A stretch of 11,148 nucleotides of DNA, taken from assembly GCA_023414985.1 (NCBI GenBank), contig JAEZLY010000042.1, positions 1 to 11,148 of the forward strand, written 5' to 3'. Shown here in pieces: positions 1 through 6,229 of this stretch. Numbering within the stretch: the first letter of the stretch is position 1; each line of letters opens with the position of its first letter. Made by a program: the position numbers and the translations under genes. The notes beneath the pieces were generated by a model, which saw only the letters and a list, made by a program, of their open reading frames with translations, ran no database searches and was not told the DNA's origin. Source of the DNA: Bacillota bacterium. Lineage in GTDB: Bacteria; Bacillota; Clostridia; Lachnospirales; Lachnospiraceae.

Positions 1-78
1 ATTCACAACGTCGGGGCTCATCATCTCATCTTCAATTTCCTGAAAACGAACCAGAAGGTCCTCTAACTTATCAAACAT
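1..78 (-). CDS. prfA: peptide chain release factor 1 (RF1), N-terminal 26 codons only
   Basis: The reverse strand from 78 reads MFDKLEDLLVRFQEIEDEMM and runs off the window edge after 26 codons. This matches the start of bacterial RF1, whose N-terminal helical domain opens with M-[FL]-[DE]-K-L and a Glu-rich helix. RF1 recognises UAA and UAG in the ribosomal A site and triggers peptide release through a GGQ loop that lies outside the window. A GGAGG ribosome site (84-88) sits 5 nt before the ATG. The gene directly follows prmC, whose product methylates the RF1 GGQ glutamine, so position supports the call. Only the N-terminus is visible; assignment rests on these residues and the prmC neighbourhood. 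Confidence 0.85.
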   Translation of the reverse strand, partial: MFDKLEDLLVRFQEIEDEMMSPDVVN

Positions 79-91
79 AATAACCTCCATC

Positions 92-105
92 CTGCCGTAA
101 GGCAG
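92..105 (-). other. small GC-rich hairpin just upstream of the prfA ribosome site
   Basis: In the 50-bp prmC-prfA gap, CTGCC and GGCAG form a perfect 5-bp stem around a 4-nt loop. The stem ends 3 nt before the GGAGG of prfA. No T-run follows it in either direction, so it is not an intrinsic terminator. It may protect or space the intercistronic mRNA, or have no function. Confidence 0.4.
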
Positions 106-128
106 CTAATCTAAATTCATCTAAAAAA

Positions 129-959
129 TTACGGCTTTCGTGCATACACGACACGATCAAGTCCGCTCAGATCCTTCTTAATCCTGATATCAGTGAAACC
201 TTCCCTAAGAAGTATCTGCTTCACGGCTTCTCCCTGATTATATCCTATCTCGTAGAAAATAAAACCATCTTTATTCAGAAAACGGCTTGCCTCAGCAGAT
301 ATCCTCCGGTAGAATTCCAGACCATCAGCACTTCCGTCAAGGGCCAGCACCGGCTCATGCTCCCGTACCTCCGGCATCAGCTCAGGAATATCCTCTGAAG
401 GAATATAGGGCGGGTTTGATACGATAATATCAAAGCTTCCGGAAATATTCTCAAACAAATCACTTCGATATAATTCCACAGAAGCTTTATTCTTTGCTAT
501 GTTCCTTGCCGCAATCTCCAATGCTTTCTCTGAGATATCGGCTCCGACTGCCCGAAGCGGTTTTCCAAGACTGGCAATACTGATGATGATACAACCGGAA
601 CCGGTACATAGATCCAGTATGCTCCTGCCTTCCGATACCTTTAGGACTTCCTCCACCAATAGCTCTGTATCCTGCCTCGGAATAAGAACATCAGAGCTTA
701 CGTCAAATTCCAGTCCCATGAATTCCTGAGTTCCGGTGATATGCTGCAGCGGAATATGCTCAGCCCGCAGTGCCAATAAACTGCGATAAGAAGCTTCTTG
801 CTCAGTGGGAACAGGCTGATCTCCTCTTAACAGAAGATCCGTCCTATTTATCCCAAAAACATGGGCAAGCAGATACCATGCATCCACATCGGCATCTGCT
901 ATCCCATGATGTTTAAGTAATTCACGGCCGGTTTGCAATAATACCTTATACGTACTCAT
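129..959 (-). CDS. prmC: peptide chain release factor N5-glutamine methyltransferase (PrmC/HemK)
   Basis: PrmC is a cytosolic SAM-dependent enzyme that methylates the glutamine of the GGQ motif in RF1 and RF2, raising termination efficiency. The 276-residue protein is of normal length. It has an N-terminal helical substrate-binding domain (about 1-75), a linker with LIPRQDTE (about 92-99), and a Rossmann methyltransferase domain. The SAM motif I is ILDLCTGSGC (about 114-123), followed by an acidic residue in GADIS. The signature NPPY (182-185) holds the substrate glutamine amide. The family usually has PRPDTE, so the Q in place of the second P is a small variation. I chose ATG 959 because GAGG lies 6 nt upstream; a GTG at 971 would extend it by four residues but has no properly spaced ribosome site. 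It lies 47 bp after the DUF1385 gene and 50 bp before prfA, probably in one operon. Confidence 0.96.
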   Translation of the reverse strand: MSTYKVLLQTGRELLKHHGIADADVDAWYLLAHVFGINRTDLLLRGDQPVPTEQEASYRSLLALRAEHIPLQHITGTQEFMGLEFDVSSDVLIPRQDTELLVEEVLKVSEGRSILDLCTGSGCIIISIASLGKPLRAVGADISEKALEIAARNIAKNKASVELYRSDLFENISGSFDIIVSNPPYIPSEDIPELMPEVREHEPVLALDGSADGLEFYRRISAEASRFLNKDGFIFYEIGYNQGEAVKQILLREGFTDIRIKKDLSGLDRVVYARKP

Positions 960-1006
960 AAAAGACCTCACTCACCTGCTGCAAAATCATTATTCGAATA
1001 GGTTGG

Positions 1007-2512
1007 CTAATCGTCACCCTTATGTCCTTCATCAAAATATTTATCCAATGCTTTCAGGATATCATCATCCTCTTCATCGGCATTTAAATGAATATCCGGC
1101 TTGATCGTTACCGGAGGAGTTCCCTTGTTCCGACCAATCTGCGTTGCATGTACCTCTGTACTCTTTTCAGCTTCTACCTTGCCGGTATATGCAAGCCCTC
1201 CAACCTGTGCTTTCACTTCAGTACGGGCTTTTACCGTTGACTCAACTGCAGCTGCTGTCGCTTCCGGTGCTTTCTTCGCATCCGAAGCTTCTATAACGGG
1301 AGCTGCCTGTTTTTTATCCTGAGCAGGCTTTGAACTGTTTTTCAAAGCATTCTGATTGCTATTACTCTGTTTTGCAGGATTTGATTTAGCAGGAGTCTGT
1401 CCTTTGGATTTGTTATCGCTATTCTTTCCCTTTGTTCCCTGGGAAATACTCACAACTGCTTTACCTTTCGTCTCTTCTCCATTGTATTTTTCAAGAAAGG
1501 CTCTCCAGTCGAATACTGCTTCCACAGATTTAATTGCAACCTCTATCATAGAATCATCCGGTTCTCTCGTGGTAAGTCCCTGCATCCAAAGACCGGGCTG
1601 GCTCAACACATTGACCACCTTGCTCTCACTCTTGCCGGCAAGGCGGATGAATTCATAGGATACGCCCGCAATAAAAGGAACCAGGATAACTCTGGATAAT
1701 ATTCTCCATACAAGATTACCGCTTGGAATCACCATGAAGAACACCAAGCTGATCAAAACCACCAGCAGCATAAAGCTGGTTCCGCAGCGCTTGTGCTGCT
1801 TTGACTGCCATTTCACATTCTCTACGGTCAGCTCATACCCATGCTCGATACAATTGATTGTCTTATGCTCTGCACCATGGTACATAAAAACTCTCTTAAT
1901 CTCATTCATCTGAGAAGCGAGTATAATATATCCGATAAAAATCGCAAGACGTACAATACCCTCAATAAATGCCAGCAAATAATGATTAGTCACAACCTTT
2001 GAGAACAGGTTGGTCAGTAATACGGGAAGTACCATAAAAAGTGCTACGGACATAATGATGGAAATCAACACTGCAAGGGCCATAAATAAGGCATTTGTGT
2101 TCTCTTCCTTCTTTTCGGGCTTTTTTACTTCTTCCTTTTTACTATGATGATTTTTACTGTTATTTTGTTGAACGGTTACTTCCTCAACTTCAAAATCAGC
2201 CTCGGCATTCTTACTCTTGCTATTCTTCTGTTTTTCTTTCTTTTTTGCGGTTTGGGCTTCCTCCTCTTCTTCAAAGAAGCTGGCGGAATAATTTAAAACC
2301 TTAATACCAACAACCAAGGAATCCACAAAAGCTAACATTCCCCTGAAAATCGGCAGTTTGAAAAGCTTAACCTTATCAGAGAAATCCTTATGTGTATTAA
2401 CCTCAACTGCAATCTCCTTATCCGGCTTACGTACTGCGACGGCGTAGATGTCCTTATTCTTCATCATTACGCCTTCCATTACGGACATGCCCCCAATTCC
2501 TGATGGTTTCAT
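1007..2512 (-). CDS. DUF1385 / YqhQ-family membrane protein with long low-complexity insertion and tail
   Basis: This belongs to the DUF1385 family (COG3872, YqhQ of B. subtilis, predicted metal-dependent enzyme); its reaction is unknown to me. From the ATG at 2512 the protein has 501 residues, against roughly 300 for ordinary members. Visible in order: the family N-terminus GIGG..VMEGVMMK; a highly charged Lys/Glu/Asn stretch (about 82-140, DNA about 2093-2269); two hydrophobic segments (about 141-169 and 178-200); the signature MYHGAEHKTINC (about 210-221), whose His and Glu residues suggest metal binding; two more hydrophobic segments (about 246-263 and 270-289); a conserved QPGLWMQ..TTREPDD block (about 305-320); then about 160 residues rich in Lys, Ser, Asn, Ala and Gln ending in an Asp/Glu cluster. 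An ATG at 2539 would add nine residues; neither start has a strong ribosome site, and I prefer 2512 because homologues begin just before GIGG. It sits between rpmE and prmC, a common clostridial order. Confidence 0.88.
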   Translation of the reverse strand: MKPSGIGGMSVMEGVMMKNKDIYAVAVRKPDKEIAVEVNTHKDFSDKVKLFKLPIFRGMLAFVDSLVVGIKVLNYSASFFEEEEEAQTAKKKEKQKNSKSKNAEADFEVEEVTVQQNNSKNHHSKKEEVKKPEKKEENTNALFMALAVLISIIMSVALFMVLPVLLTNLFSKVVTNHYLLAFIEGIVRLAIFIGYIILASQMNEIKRVFMYHGAEHKTINCIEHGYELTVENVKWQSKQHKRCGTSFMLLVVLISLVFFMVIPSGNLVWRILSRVILVPFIAGVSYEFIRLAGKSESKVVNVLSQPGLWMQGLTTREPDDSMIEVAIKSVEAVFDWRAFLEKYNGEETKGKAVVSISQGTKGKNSDNKSKGQTPAKSNPAKQSNSNQNALKNSSKPAQDKKQAAPVIEASDAKKAPEATAAAVESTVKARTEVKAQVGGLAYTGKVEAEKSTEVHATQIGRNKGTPPVTIKPDIHLNADEEDDDILKALDKYFDEGHKGDD

Positions 2513-2587
2513 CTTAGCACCCGAACCTTTCTCTTTCATTGTATTCGGCCGGCAAGCTCCCGGCAGACCAATCTGAATAGCTGTATG

Positions 2588-2616
2588 ACTTTACTGAAAA
2601 TATTGCGCTAAAACAA
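2588..2616 (-). promoter_or_regulatory. weak candidate promoter for DUF1385-prmC-prfA
   Basis: On the reverse strand TTGTTT and TAAAGT are 17 nt apart, about 75 nt before the DUF1385 start and just downstream of the rpmE terminator. The match to consensus is modest (about 3/6 and 4/6). A promoter is expected here because the terminator would otherwise cut the downstream genes off from rho/rpmE transcription. A 5-bp GC hairpin (2548-2564) follows in the leader. Confidence 0.3.
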
Positions 2617-2629
2617 ATAATTATTATTT

Positions 2630-2667
2630 AAAAATAGGCTGAGGAAGGATACCTCAACCCAATTTTT
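2630..2667 (-). terminator. intrinsic terminator after rpmE, symmetrical
   Basis: GGGTTGAGG pairs with CCTCAGCCT across a 7-nt loop (2645-2651), giving about ten base pairs including wobbles, flanked by an A5 tract on one side and a T5 tract on the other. The tracts pair and extend the stem, and on the minus strand the T-run directly follows it. This is the best terminator in the window. It lies 55 bp past the rpmE stop and before the DUF1385 gene. By symmetry it could also act on the plus strand. Confidence 0.85.
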
Positions 2668-2721
2668 AACGTTTATGATCATTACACTGATTAATAGAAT
2701 ATATAAGAATGCTTCTATTAA

Positions 2722-2931
2722 TTATTTATCCTGGCTTAAGCCATACTTACGGTTGAATTTATCAATTGCACCACGGGTAGTTGCTGCCTTAACCTGGCCA
2801 GTATAGAATGAATGGCACTTGGAGCAGATTTCTACGTGGATATCTTCCTTAGTTGATCCTGTTACAAATTCGTTACCGCAGTTGCAAACAACTTTAGCCT
2901 GATGATATTTGGGATGGATTCCTTCTTTCAT
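2722..2931 (-). CDS. rpmE: 50S ribosomal protein L31, zinc-binding (C+) type
   Basis: A 69-residue protein with the L31 signature [10 protein letters not shown] at its start. L31 binds the 50S central protuberance and helps bridge the subunits. Cys16 and Cys18 (CNC) with Cys36 and Cys39 (CSKC) form the four-cysteine zinc site of the C+ form; many genomes also carry a cysteine-free paralogue used under zinc shortage, not seen here. Length is normal. The ATG at 2931 follows an AAGAGGTG ribosome site with about 5 nt spacing. The gene has its own promoter right behind rho, an imperfect palindrome in its leader, and a good terminator after it, so it can be expressed separately from rho and from the DUF1385 gene. 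Confidence 0.97.
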   Translation of the reverse strand: MKEGIHPKYHQAKVVCNCGNEFVTGSTKEDIHVEICSKCHSFYTGQVKAATTRGAIDKFNRKYGLSQDK

Positions 2932-2964
2932 GTTTTCACCTCTTCATGTTCGATTCTTTTATCT

Positions 2965-2987
2965 ATTGGGATTACAATAATTCCAAT
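2965..2987. promoter_or_regulatory. imperfect palindrome in the rpmE leader
   Basis: ATTGGGATT and AATTCCAAT are inverted copies with one mismatch around a 5-nt centre (ACAAT), 23 bp in all. It lies about 12-35 nt downstream of the predicted rpmE start point. As DNA it looks like an operator for a dimeric regulator; as rpmE mRNA it would be a stem with one A-C mismatch. It does not resemble the Bacillus Zur box. No regulator can be named. Confidence 0.45.
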
Positions 2988-3005
2988 CTAATAAACAGCT
3001 TTTTT

Positions 3006-3034
3006 ATTATAGCACAGCTTATCTGCCAATGCAA
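3006..3034 (-). promoter_or_regulatory. rpmE promoter, sigma-A type with extended -10
   Basis: On the minus strand TTGCAT (3029-3034) and a perfect TATAAT (3006-3011) are separated by exactly 17 nt, and the -10 is preceded by TGC, an extended -10. The predicted start point is near 2999, giving a leader of about 65-70 nt. The -35 box begins only 3 nt past the rho stop codon. No terminator separates rho from rpmE, so rpmE probably also receives read-through from rho. Confidence 0.8.
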
Positions 3035-3037
3035 TAG

Positions 3038-4447
3038 TTAAAAGACGATTTTGGTCTTTTTAATTATCTCGATGAACTCGGTATTGGTCTTTGTACGTAG
3101 GAACATGTCGATGATCCTCTCCAAGGCTTCCTCGGATTTCATTCCTCCCAGAGCCTTACGCATCAGGTAGGTTGCCTCGAGTTCAGGCTGTGTGAGCAGT
3201 AAATCCTCCCGTCTGGTGCTGGATCTCGGCAGGTCTATTGCAGGGAAGATGCGCTTCTCCGATAAACTGCGGTCTAAAACAAGCTCCATATTACCAGTAC
3301 CCTTAAACTCCTCGAATACCACATCATCCATTCTGCTGCCGGTATCCACGAGTGCAGTCGCAAGAATTGTCAGGCTACCGCCCTCACGCATATTTCTTGC
3401 AGCTCCGAAGAACTTCTTAGGCATATGAAGTGCTGCCGGATCGAGACCGCCGGACAGGGTACGGCCACTCGGCTGTACAGTCAGGTTATATGCTCTCGCC
3501 AGACGAGTAATGCTGTCAAGAAGAATGATAACATCCTGCTTATGTTCTACCAGACGCTTTGCGCGCTCGATCACCATTTCGGAAACTCTCTTATGGTTTT
3601 CCGGAAGCTCATCAAAGGTGGAATAGATAACCTCCACATTCTTTCCCTCGATCGATTCCTTGATATCGGTTACTTCCTCCGGACGCTCGTCAATCAGTAG
3701 AATAATCAGCTTCATTTCCGGATGGTTTCTTGTAATTGCCTTCGCAATCTGCTTCAGTAAGGTTGTCTTACCTGTCTTCGGCTGAGAAACGATCATTCCT
3801 CTCTGACCCTTACCGATGGGTGAGATTAAGTCTACCATTCTCATTGAGACGCCGGTTCCGGGTGTCTCCAGATGGATCCTCTCATTCGGGAATACCGGAG
3901 TCAAATCCTCAAAGCGCTTTCTTTTCTGGGCTTCCGCGGGATGAAAGCCGTTTACTGATTTTATATAAAGCAATGCACTGAATTTTTCATTTTGGTTTCT
4001 AACCTTCGTATTACCTGATACAATATCACCGGTCTTTAAATTAAATCTTCTGATCTGAGCCGGAGATACATACACATCATTCTCTCCTGGAAGATAATTA
4101 TCACAGCGAATAAAGCCGTACCCATCCGGAAGGACCTCCAGAATACCGACCTTGGTTTCACCACTGTCCAGCTGGTCAACCTCACTTTGGGACAAAGGTG
4201 TTTTCCTTTCCTCTCTGCCTGCTCCCTGAGCTTCTTCATTCTGTGCAGATCGCTGGGTATCAGCAGCCTGAACCATATTTCCTTTCTGTTCCTCTTCCTC
4301 TGCCCGACCTGCAGCATCCTCTGATTCCGTTTTCAATAACGCTTCAATCAGTTCGCTTTTCTTCATAATAGTAATGTTTTTCAATCCTCTTTCCTTTGCC
4401 AGCTCCCTCAGATTGGCAAGGGTCATTGTTTCATACTGCTTTTCCAT
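3038..4447 (-). CDS. rho: transcription termination factor Rho
   Basis: Rho is a hexameric RNA-dependent ATPase/translocase that releases RNA polymerase from untranslated transcripts. The 469-residue protein is about 50 residues longer than the 419-residue E. coli form. Domains: N-terminal helical domain (about 8-40, [23 protein letters not shown]); an acidic, Gln-rich linker (about 41-98); an OB-fold RNA-binding domain (about 100-150, DGYGFIR and [12 protein letters not shown]); the RecA-like ATPase with P-loop QPKTGKTT (222-229), catalytic glutamate in [11 protein letters not shown] (Glu254), Walker [11 protein letters not shown] (306-315, Asp311), and the [19 protein letters not shown] segment near the C-terminus. 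All ATPase motifs are intact. The ATG at 4447 follows AGGAGC with 8 nt spacing; a TTG at 4519 would extend the frame but lacks support. It is the first gene of the minus-strand cluster, behind a long leader region with repeats. Confidence 0.97.
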   Translation of the reverse strand: MEKQYETMTLANLRELAKERGLKNITIMKKSELIEALLKTESEDAAGRAEEEEQKGNMVQAADTQRSAQNEEAQGAGREERKTPLSQSEVDQLDSGETKVGILEVLPDGYGFIRCDNYLPGENDVYVSPAQIRRFNLKTGDIVSGNTKVRNQNEKFSALLYIKSVNGFHPAEAQKRKRFEDLTPVFPNERIHLETPGTGVSMRMVDLISPIGKGQRGMIVSQPKTGKTTLLKQIAKAITRNHPEMKLIILLIDERPEEVTDIKESIEGKNVEVIYSTFDELPENHKRVSEMVIERAKRLVEHKQDVIILLDSITRLARAYNLTVQPSGRTLSGGLDPAALHMPKKFFGAARNMREGGSLTILATALVDTGSRMDDVVFEEFKGTGNMELVLDRSLSEKRIFPAIDLPRSSTRREDLLLTQPELEATYLMRKALGGMKSEEALERIIDMFLRTKTNTEFIEIIKKTKIVF

Positions 4448-4586
4448 GTTATTTAGCTCCTTTTCTCTTGGATTGGATTCTCTTACGGAATTGATAGAAG
4501 TGCTAAAGAATACTAACAATGATGGAATTATCCAAAGATTATCCTAAATACTCGTTTGCTTCCCAGATATCTTTCAACCATGATTT

Positions 4587-4598
4587 CATATTATACCA
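4587..4598 (-). promoter_or_regulatory. candidate extended -10 for rho inside the repeat element
   Basis: On the minus strand TGGTATAAT (the TATAAT occupies 4590-4595) forms an extended -10, with no good -35 at 16-18 nt. Transcription from here would give a rho leader of about 135 nt. The -10 is part of the repeat element at 4587-4688. A second TATAAT (4680-4685) and a GATAAT farther upstream are alternatives; the true rho promoter is uncertain. Confidence 0.3.
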
Positions 4599-4688
4599 TG
4601 TCCGCATGCGTCCATGGTATGGCACTTCGTGCCAGGATGTGCACTCACTTCGTTCGGCACTTGTATAATATCTGTCGATATTATACAA
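4587..4688. repeat. cluster of nested inverted repeats, possible small non-coding repeat element
   Basis: About 100 bp packed with stems. TTGTATAATATC (4661-4672) is perfectly complementary to 4677-4688 across a 4-nt loop, a 12-bp stem. ATACCATG (4593-4600) pairs with CATGGTAT (4613-4620), and its loop contains the palindrome CGCATGCG. TGGCA (4620-4624) pairs with TGCCA (4630-4634) around CTTCG. GTGCC (4629-4633) can also pair with GGCAC (4656-4660). The 9-mer ATATTATAC occurs at 4588-4596 and 4678-4686 and inverted at 4663-4671, so the outer and the right-hand stems exclude each other. No protein is evident. The pattern fits a MITE/REP-like intergenic repeat; whether it is repeated elsewhere in the genome cannot be seen here. 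Confidence 0.6.
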
Positions 4689-4843
4689 CAATATGACAAG
4701 AAATGGAAGCGTTTTCTTATAATTCATATCTACTATTTTTTCCTTATTATTGCGATAAATGCCTATTATCTGGAAACATTGAATGCATCGAAACACTCAC
4801 TGTTCATGTGTCATGATAAAAAATTGTCAAATTAACACTTCTT
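4689..4843. other. AT-rich remainder of the rho / malic enzyme divergent region
   Basis: Between the repeat element and the malic enzyme promoter I find no credible gene. Short frames exist on both strands but lack ribosome sites and overlap the repeat element. A minus-strand TTTCGA-17-GATAAT pair (within about 4750-4795) is a weak alternative rho promoter. Confidence 0.4.
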
Positions 4844-4870
4844 AAGGGCTTGATACTTGATTAAGCCCTT
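4844..4870. promoter_or_regulatory. inverted repeat overlapping the malic enzyme -35, candidate operator
   Basis: AAGGGCTTGAT (4844-4854) and ATTAAGCCCTT (4860-4870) are inverted repeats of 11 bp with one G-T wobble, around ACTTG. The right half covers the -35 box and the start of the spacer. No T-run follows (only TTTC), so termination is unlikely, and the repeat lies upstream of the predicted start point, so it acts as DNA if it acts at all. A dimeric repressor or activator site is the simplest reading; the regulator is unknown. Confidence 0.5.
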
Positions 4871-4885
4871 TCATAGTGCTATGAT
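4857..4885 (+). promoter_or_regulatory. malic enzyme promoter, sigma-A type with extended -10
   Basis: TTGATT (4857-4862) and TATGAT (4880-4885) are 17 nt apart, with TGC directly before the -10. The predicted start point is near 4892, giving a leader of about 87 nt. It is the only well-formed plus-strand promoter between rho and the malic enzyme gene. A TATAAT at 4949-4954 has no acceptable -35. Confidence 0.7.
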
Positions 4886-4926
4886 AGCTGTAAAACTAAA
4901 ATGAGCGACCTAACTCACGAATTAAC

Positions 4927-4946
4927 ATGAATAGCCTTCTATTCAT
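4927..4946 (+). other. hairpin in the malic enzyme mRNA leader
   Basis: ATGAATAG (4927-4934) and CTATTCAT (4939-4946) form a perfect 8-bp stem with a CCTT loop, ending 17 nt before the AAGGTGG ribosome site. It may stabilise the 5' end of the message or influence translation; the stem is AT-rich and there is no terminator T-run. Confidence 0.45.
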
Positions 4947-4978
4947 ATTATAATACAAACAACAAGGTGGATAAAAGA

Positions 4979-6133
4979 ATGAATATTAACGAACAAGCAT
5001 TGAATATGCATGAAAAGTGGAATGGTAAATTGGAAATCACCTCAAAATGTCCGGTCAAATCCCGTGAAGATCTCTCCATCGCTTATACTCCCGGTGTCGC
5101 AGAACCCTGCAGAGTGATTGCCAAGGATAAGTCTGAAGCTTACCGTTATACTATAAAGGCAAATACCATAGCCGTGGTATCGGATGGAAGTGCCGTTCTC
5201 GGACTGGGTAATATCGGCCCTTATGCCGCAATGCCTGTCATGGAAGGAAAGGCTGTTCTCTTTAAGGAATTCGGCGGAGTGAATGCCGTTCCCATCTGCC
5301 TTGATACTCAGGATACGGAGGAAATCATCAGAACTGTCACTGCCATCGCTCCTGCCTTTGGCGGTATTAATCTGGAGGATATCTCTGCTCCGAGATGCTT
5401 CGAGATCGAGGAGCGGTTGAAAGAAATCCTGGATATTCCTGTGTTCCATGATGACCAGCACGGTACTGCAATCGTTGTTCTCTCTGCGGCCATCAACGCC
5501 TTAAAGGTTACAGGGCGAAATAAGGAAACGACCAAGGTCGTGGTAAACGGTGCCGGTTCCGCAGGAATCGCCATCTCCAAGCTCTTATTGACCTATGGTT
5601 TCAAACATGTGACCCTTTGTGATATCAAGGGAATTATCTCCAGGGAATATCCTGATCTGAACTGGATGCAGGAGCAGATGCTCTCCGTTACCAATCTGGA
5701 GAATAAAAACGGTACTTTGGCTGATGCTCTGGCAGGTGCCGATCTGTTTGTAGGAGTATCCGCACCGAATATTGTATCCAAGGAAATGGTAGCTTCCATG
5801 AATAAGGATGCTATTCTGTTTGCCATGGCCAATCCTGTTCCGGAAATCATGCCGGATCTGGCCCGTGCGGCAGGTGCTAAGATTGTTGCCACCGGTCGAT
5901 CGGACTTCCCGAATCAGGTGAACAATGTCGTAGCTTTCCCGGGTATCTTCCGCGGTGCACTGGAGGGACGTGCCACACAAATCACCGAGGAGATGAAACT
6001 GGCCGCTGCTGCGGCTATCGCAGGTCTGGTTGATGATAAGGATCTGAATGAGAATAACATTATGCCCCAGCCCTTTGATCCCAGAGTCAGTGATGTAGTC
6101 AGTGAGGCTGTAAAAGCGCATATTAAGAAATAA
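4979..6133 (+). CDS. malic enzyme (oxaloacetate-decarboxylating malate dehydrogenase), short bacterial type
   Basis: Cytosolic enzyme that oxidatively decarboxylates malate to pyruvate and CO2 with reduction of NAD(P), linking C4 acids to pyruvate. The 384-residue length fits the small bacterial NAD-type class. N-terminal malic domain: IAYTPGVAEPC (about 34-44, with the active-site tyrosine), EGKAVLFKEFGG (about 89-100, catalytic lysine), and metal ligands in NLEDISAPRCFEIE (Glu133, Asp134) and FHDDQHGTA (Asp158/159). The NAD-binding domain has VVVNGAGSAGIA (about 187-198) and then CDIKG; the acidic residue there points to NAD rather than NADP, though cofactor choice cannot be settled by eye. 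The C-terminal ANPVPE and RSDFPNQVNNVVAFPGIFRG blocks are intact. ATG 4979 follows AAGGTGG at 8 nt; a GTG at 4967 lies inside that ribosome site. No terminator follows, so the next gene may be co-transcribed. Confidence 0.95.
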   Translation: MNINEQALNMHEKWNGKLEITSKCPVKSREDLSIAYTPGVAEPCRVIAKDKSEAYRYTIKANTIAVVSDGSAVLGLGNIGPYAAMPVMEGKAVLFKEFGGVNAVPICLDTQDTEEIIRTVTAIAPAFGGINLEDISAPRCFEIEERLKEILDIPVFHDDQHGTAIVVLSAAINALKVTGRNKETTKVVVNGAGSAGIAISKLLLTYGFKHVTLCDIKGIISREYPDLNWMQEQMLSVTNLENKNGTLADALAGADLFVGVSAPNIVSKEMVASMNKDAILFAMANPVPEIMPDLARAAGAKIVATGRSDFPNQVNNVVAFPGIFRGALEGRATQITEEMKLAAAAAIAGLVDDKDLNENNIMPQPFDPRVSDVVSEAVKAHIKK

Positions 6134-6229
6134 AAAGTAAGCCGGGGTACTGTTGTAATCCCTAATCTGTTTGACCATGGTTGACAAAACAGTATGCTAT
6201 CCGGCAACCAGAGTGTGGAGAAGGCTGAT

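Noticed and set aside
2548..2564. GCCGG/CCGGC hairpin before the DUF1385 gene as terminator or riboswitch
   Set aside because: Only 5 bp, no T-run, no recognisable aptamer features.
2965..2987. Zur box in the rpmE leader
   Set aside because: The palindrome does not match the Bacillus Zur consensus, and zinc-type L31 genes are not the usual Zur targets.
4036..4317. 93-codon minus-strand frame inside rho
   Set aside because: Out-of-frame shadow of rho, which has full family similarity in its own frame.
4539..4796. 85-codon minus-strand frame upstream of rho
   Set aside because: It runs straight through the hairpin cluster, lacks a well-spaced ribosome site and resembles no family; the open frame is best explained by chance over a repeat.
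4614..4835. 73-codon plus-strand frame upstream of malic enzyme
   Set aside because: No ribosome site, overlaps the repeat element, composition is that of translated AT-rich spacer.
6148..6194. TACTGTT/AACAGTA inverted repeat after malic enzyme as a terminator
   Set aside because: 33-nt loop, 7-bp AT-rich stem and no T-run; read-through into the radical SAM gene is more likely.
5042..6207. Several minus-strand frames opposite the malic enzyme gene
   Set aside because: Antisense shadows; the plus strand encodes an intact enzyme and none of these has a ribosome site or recognisable domain.
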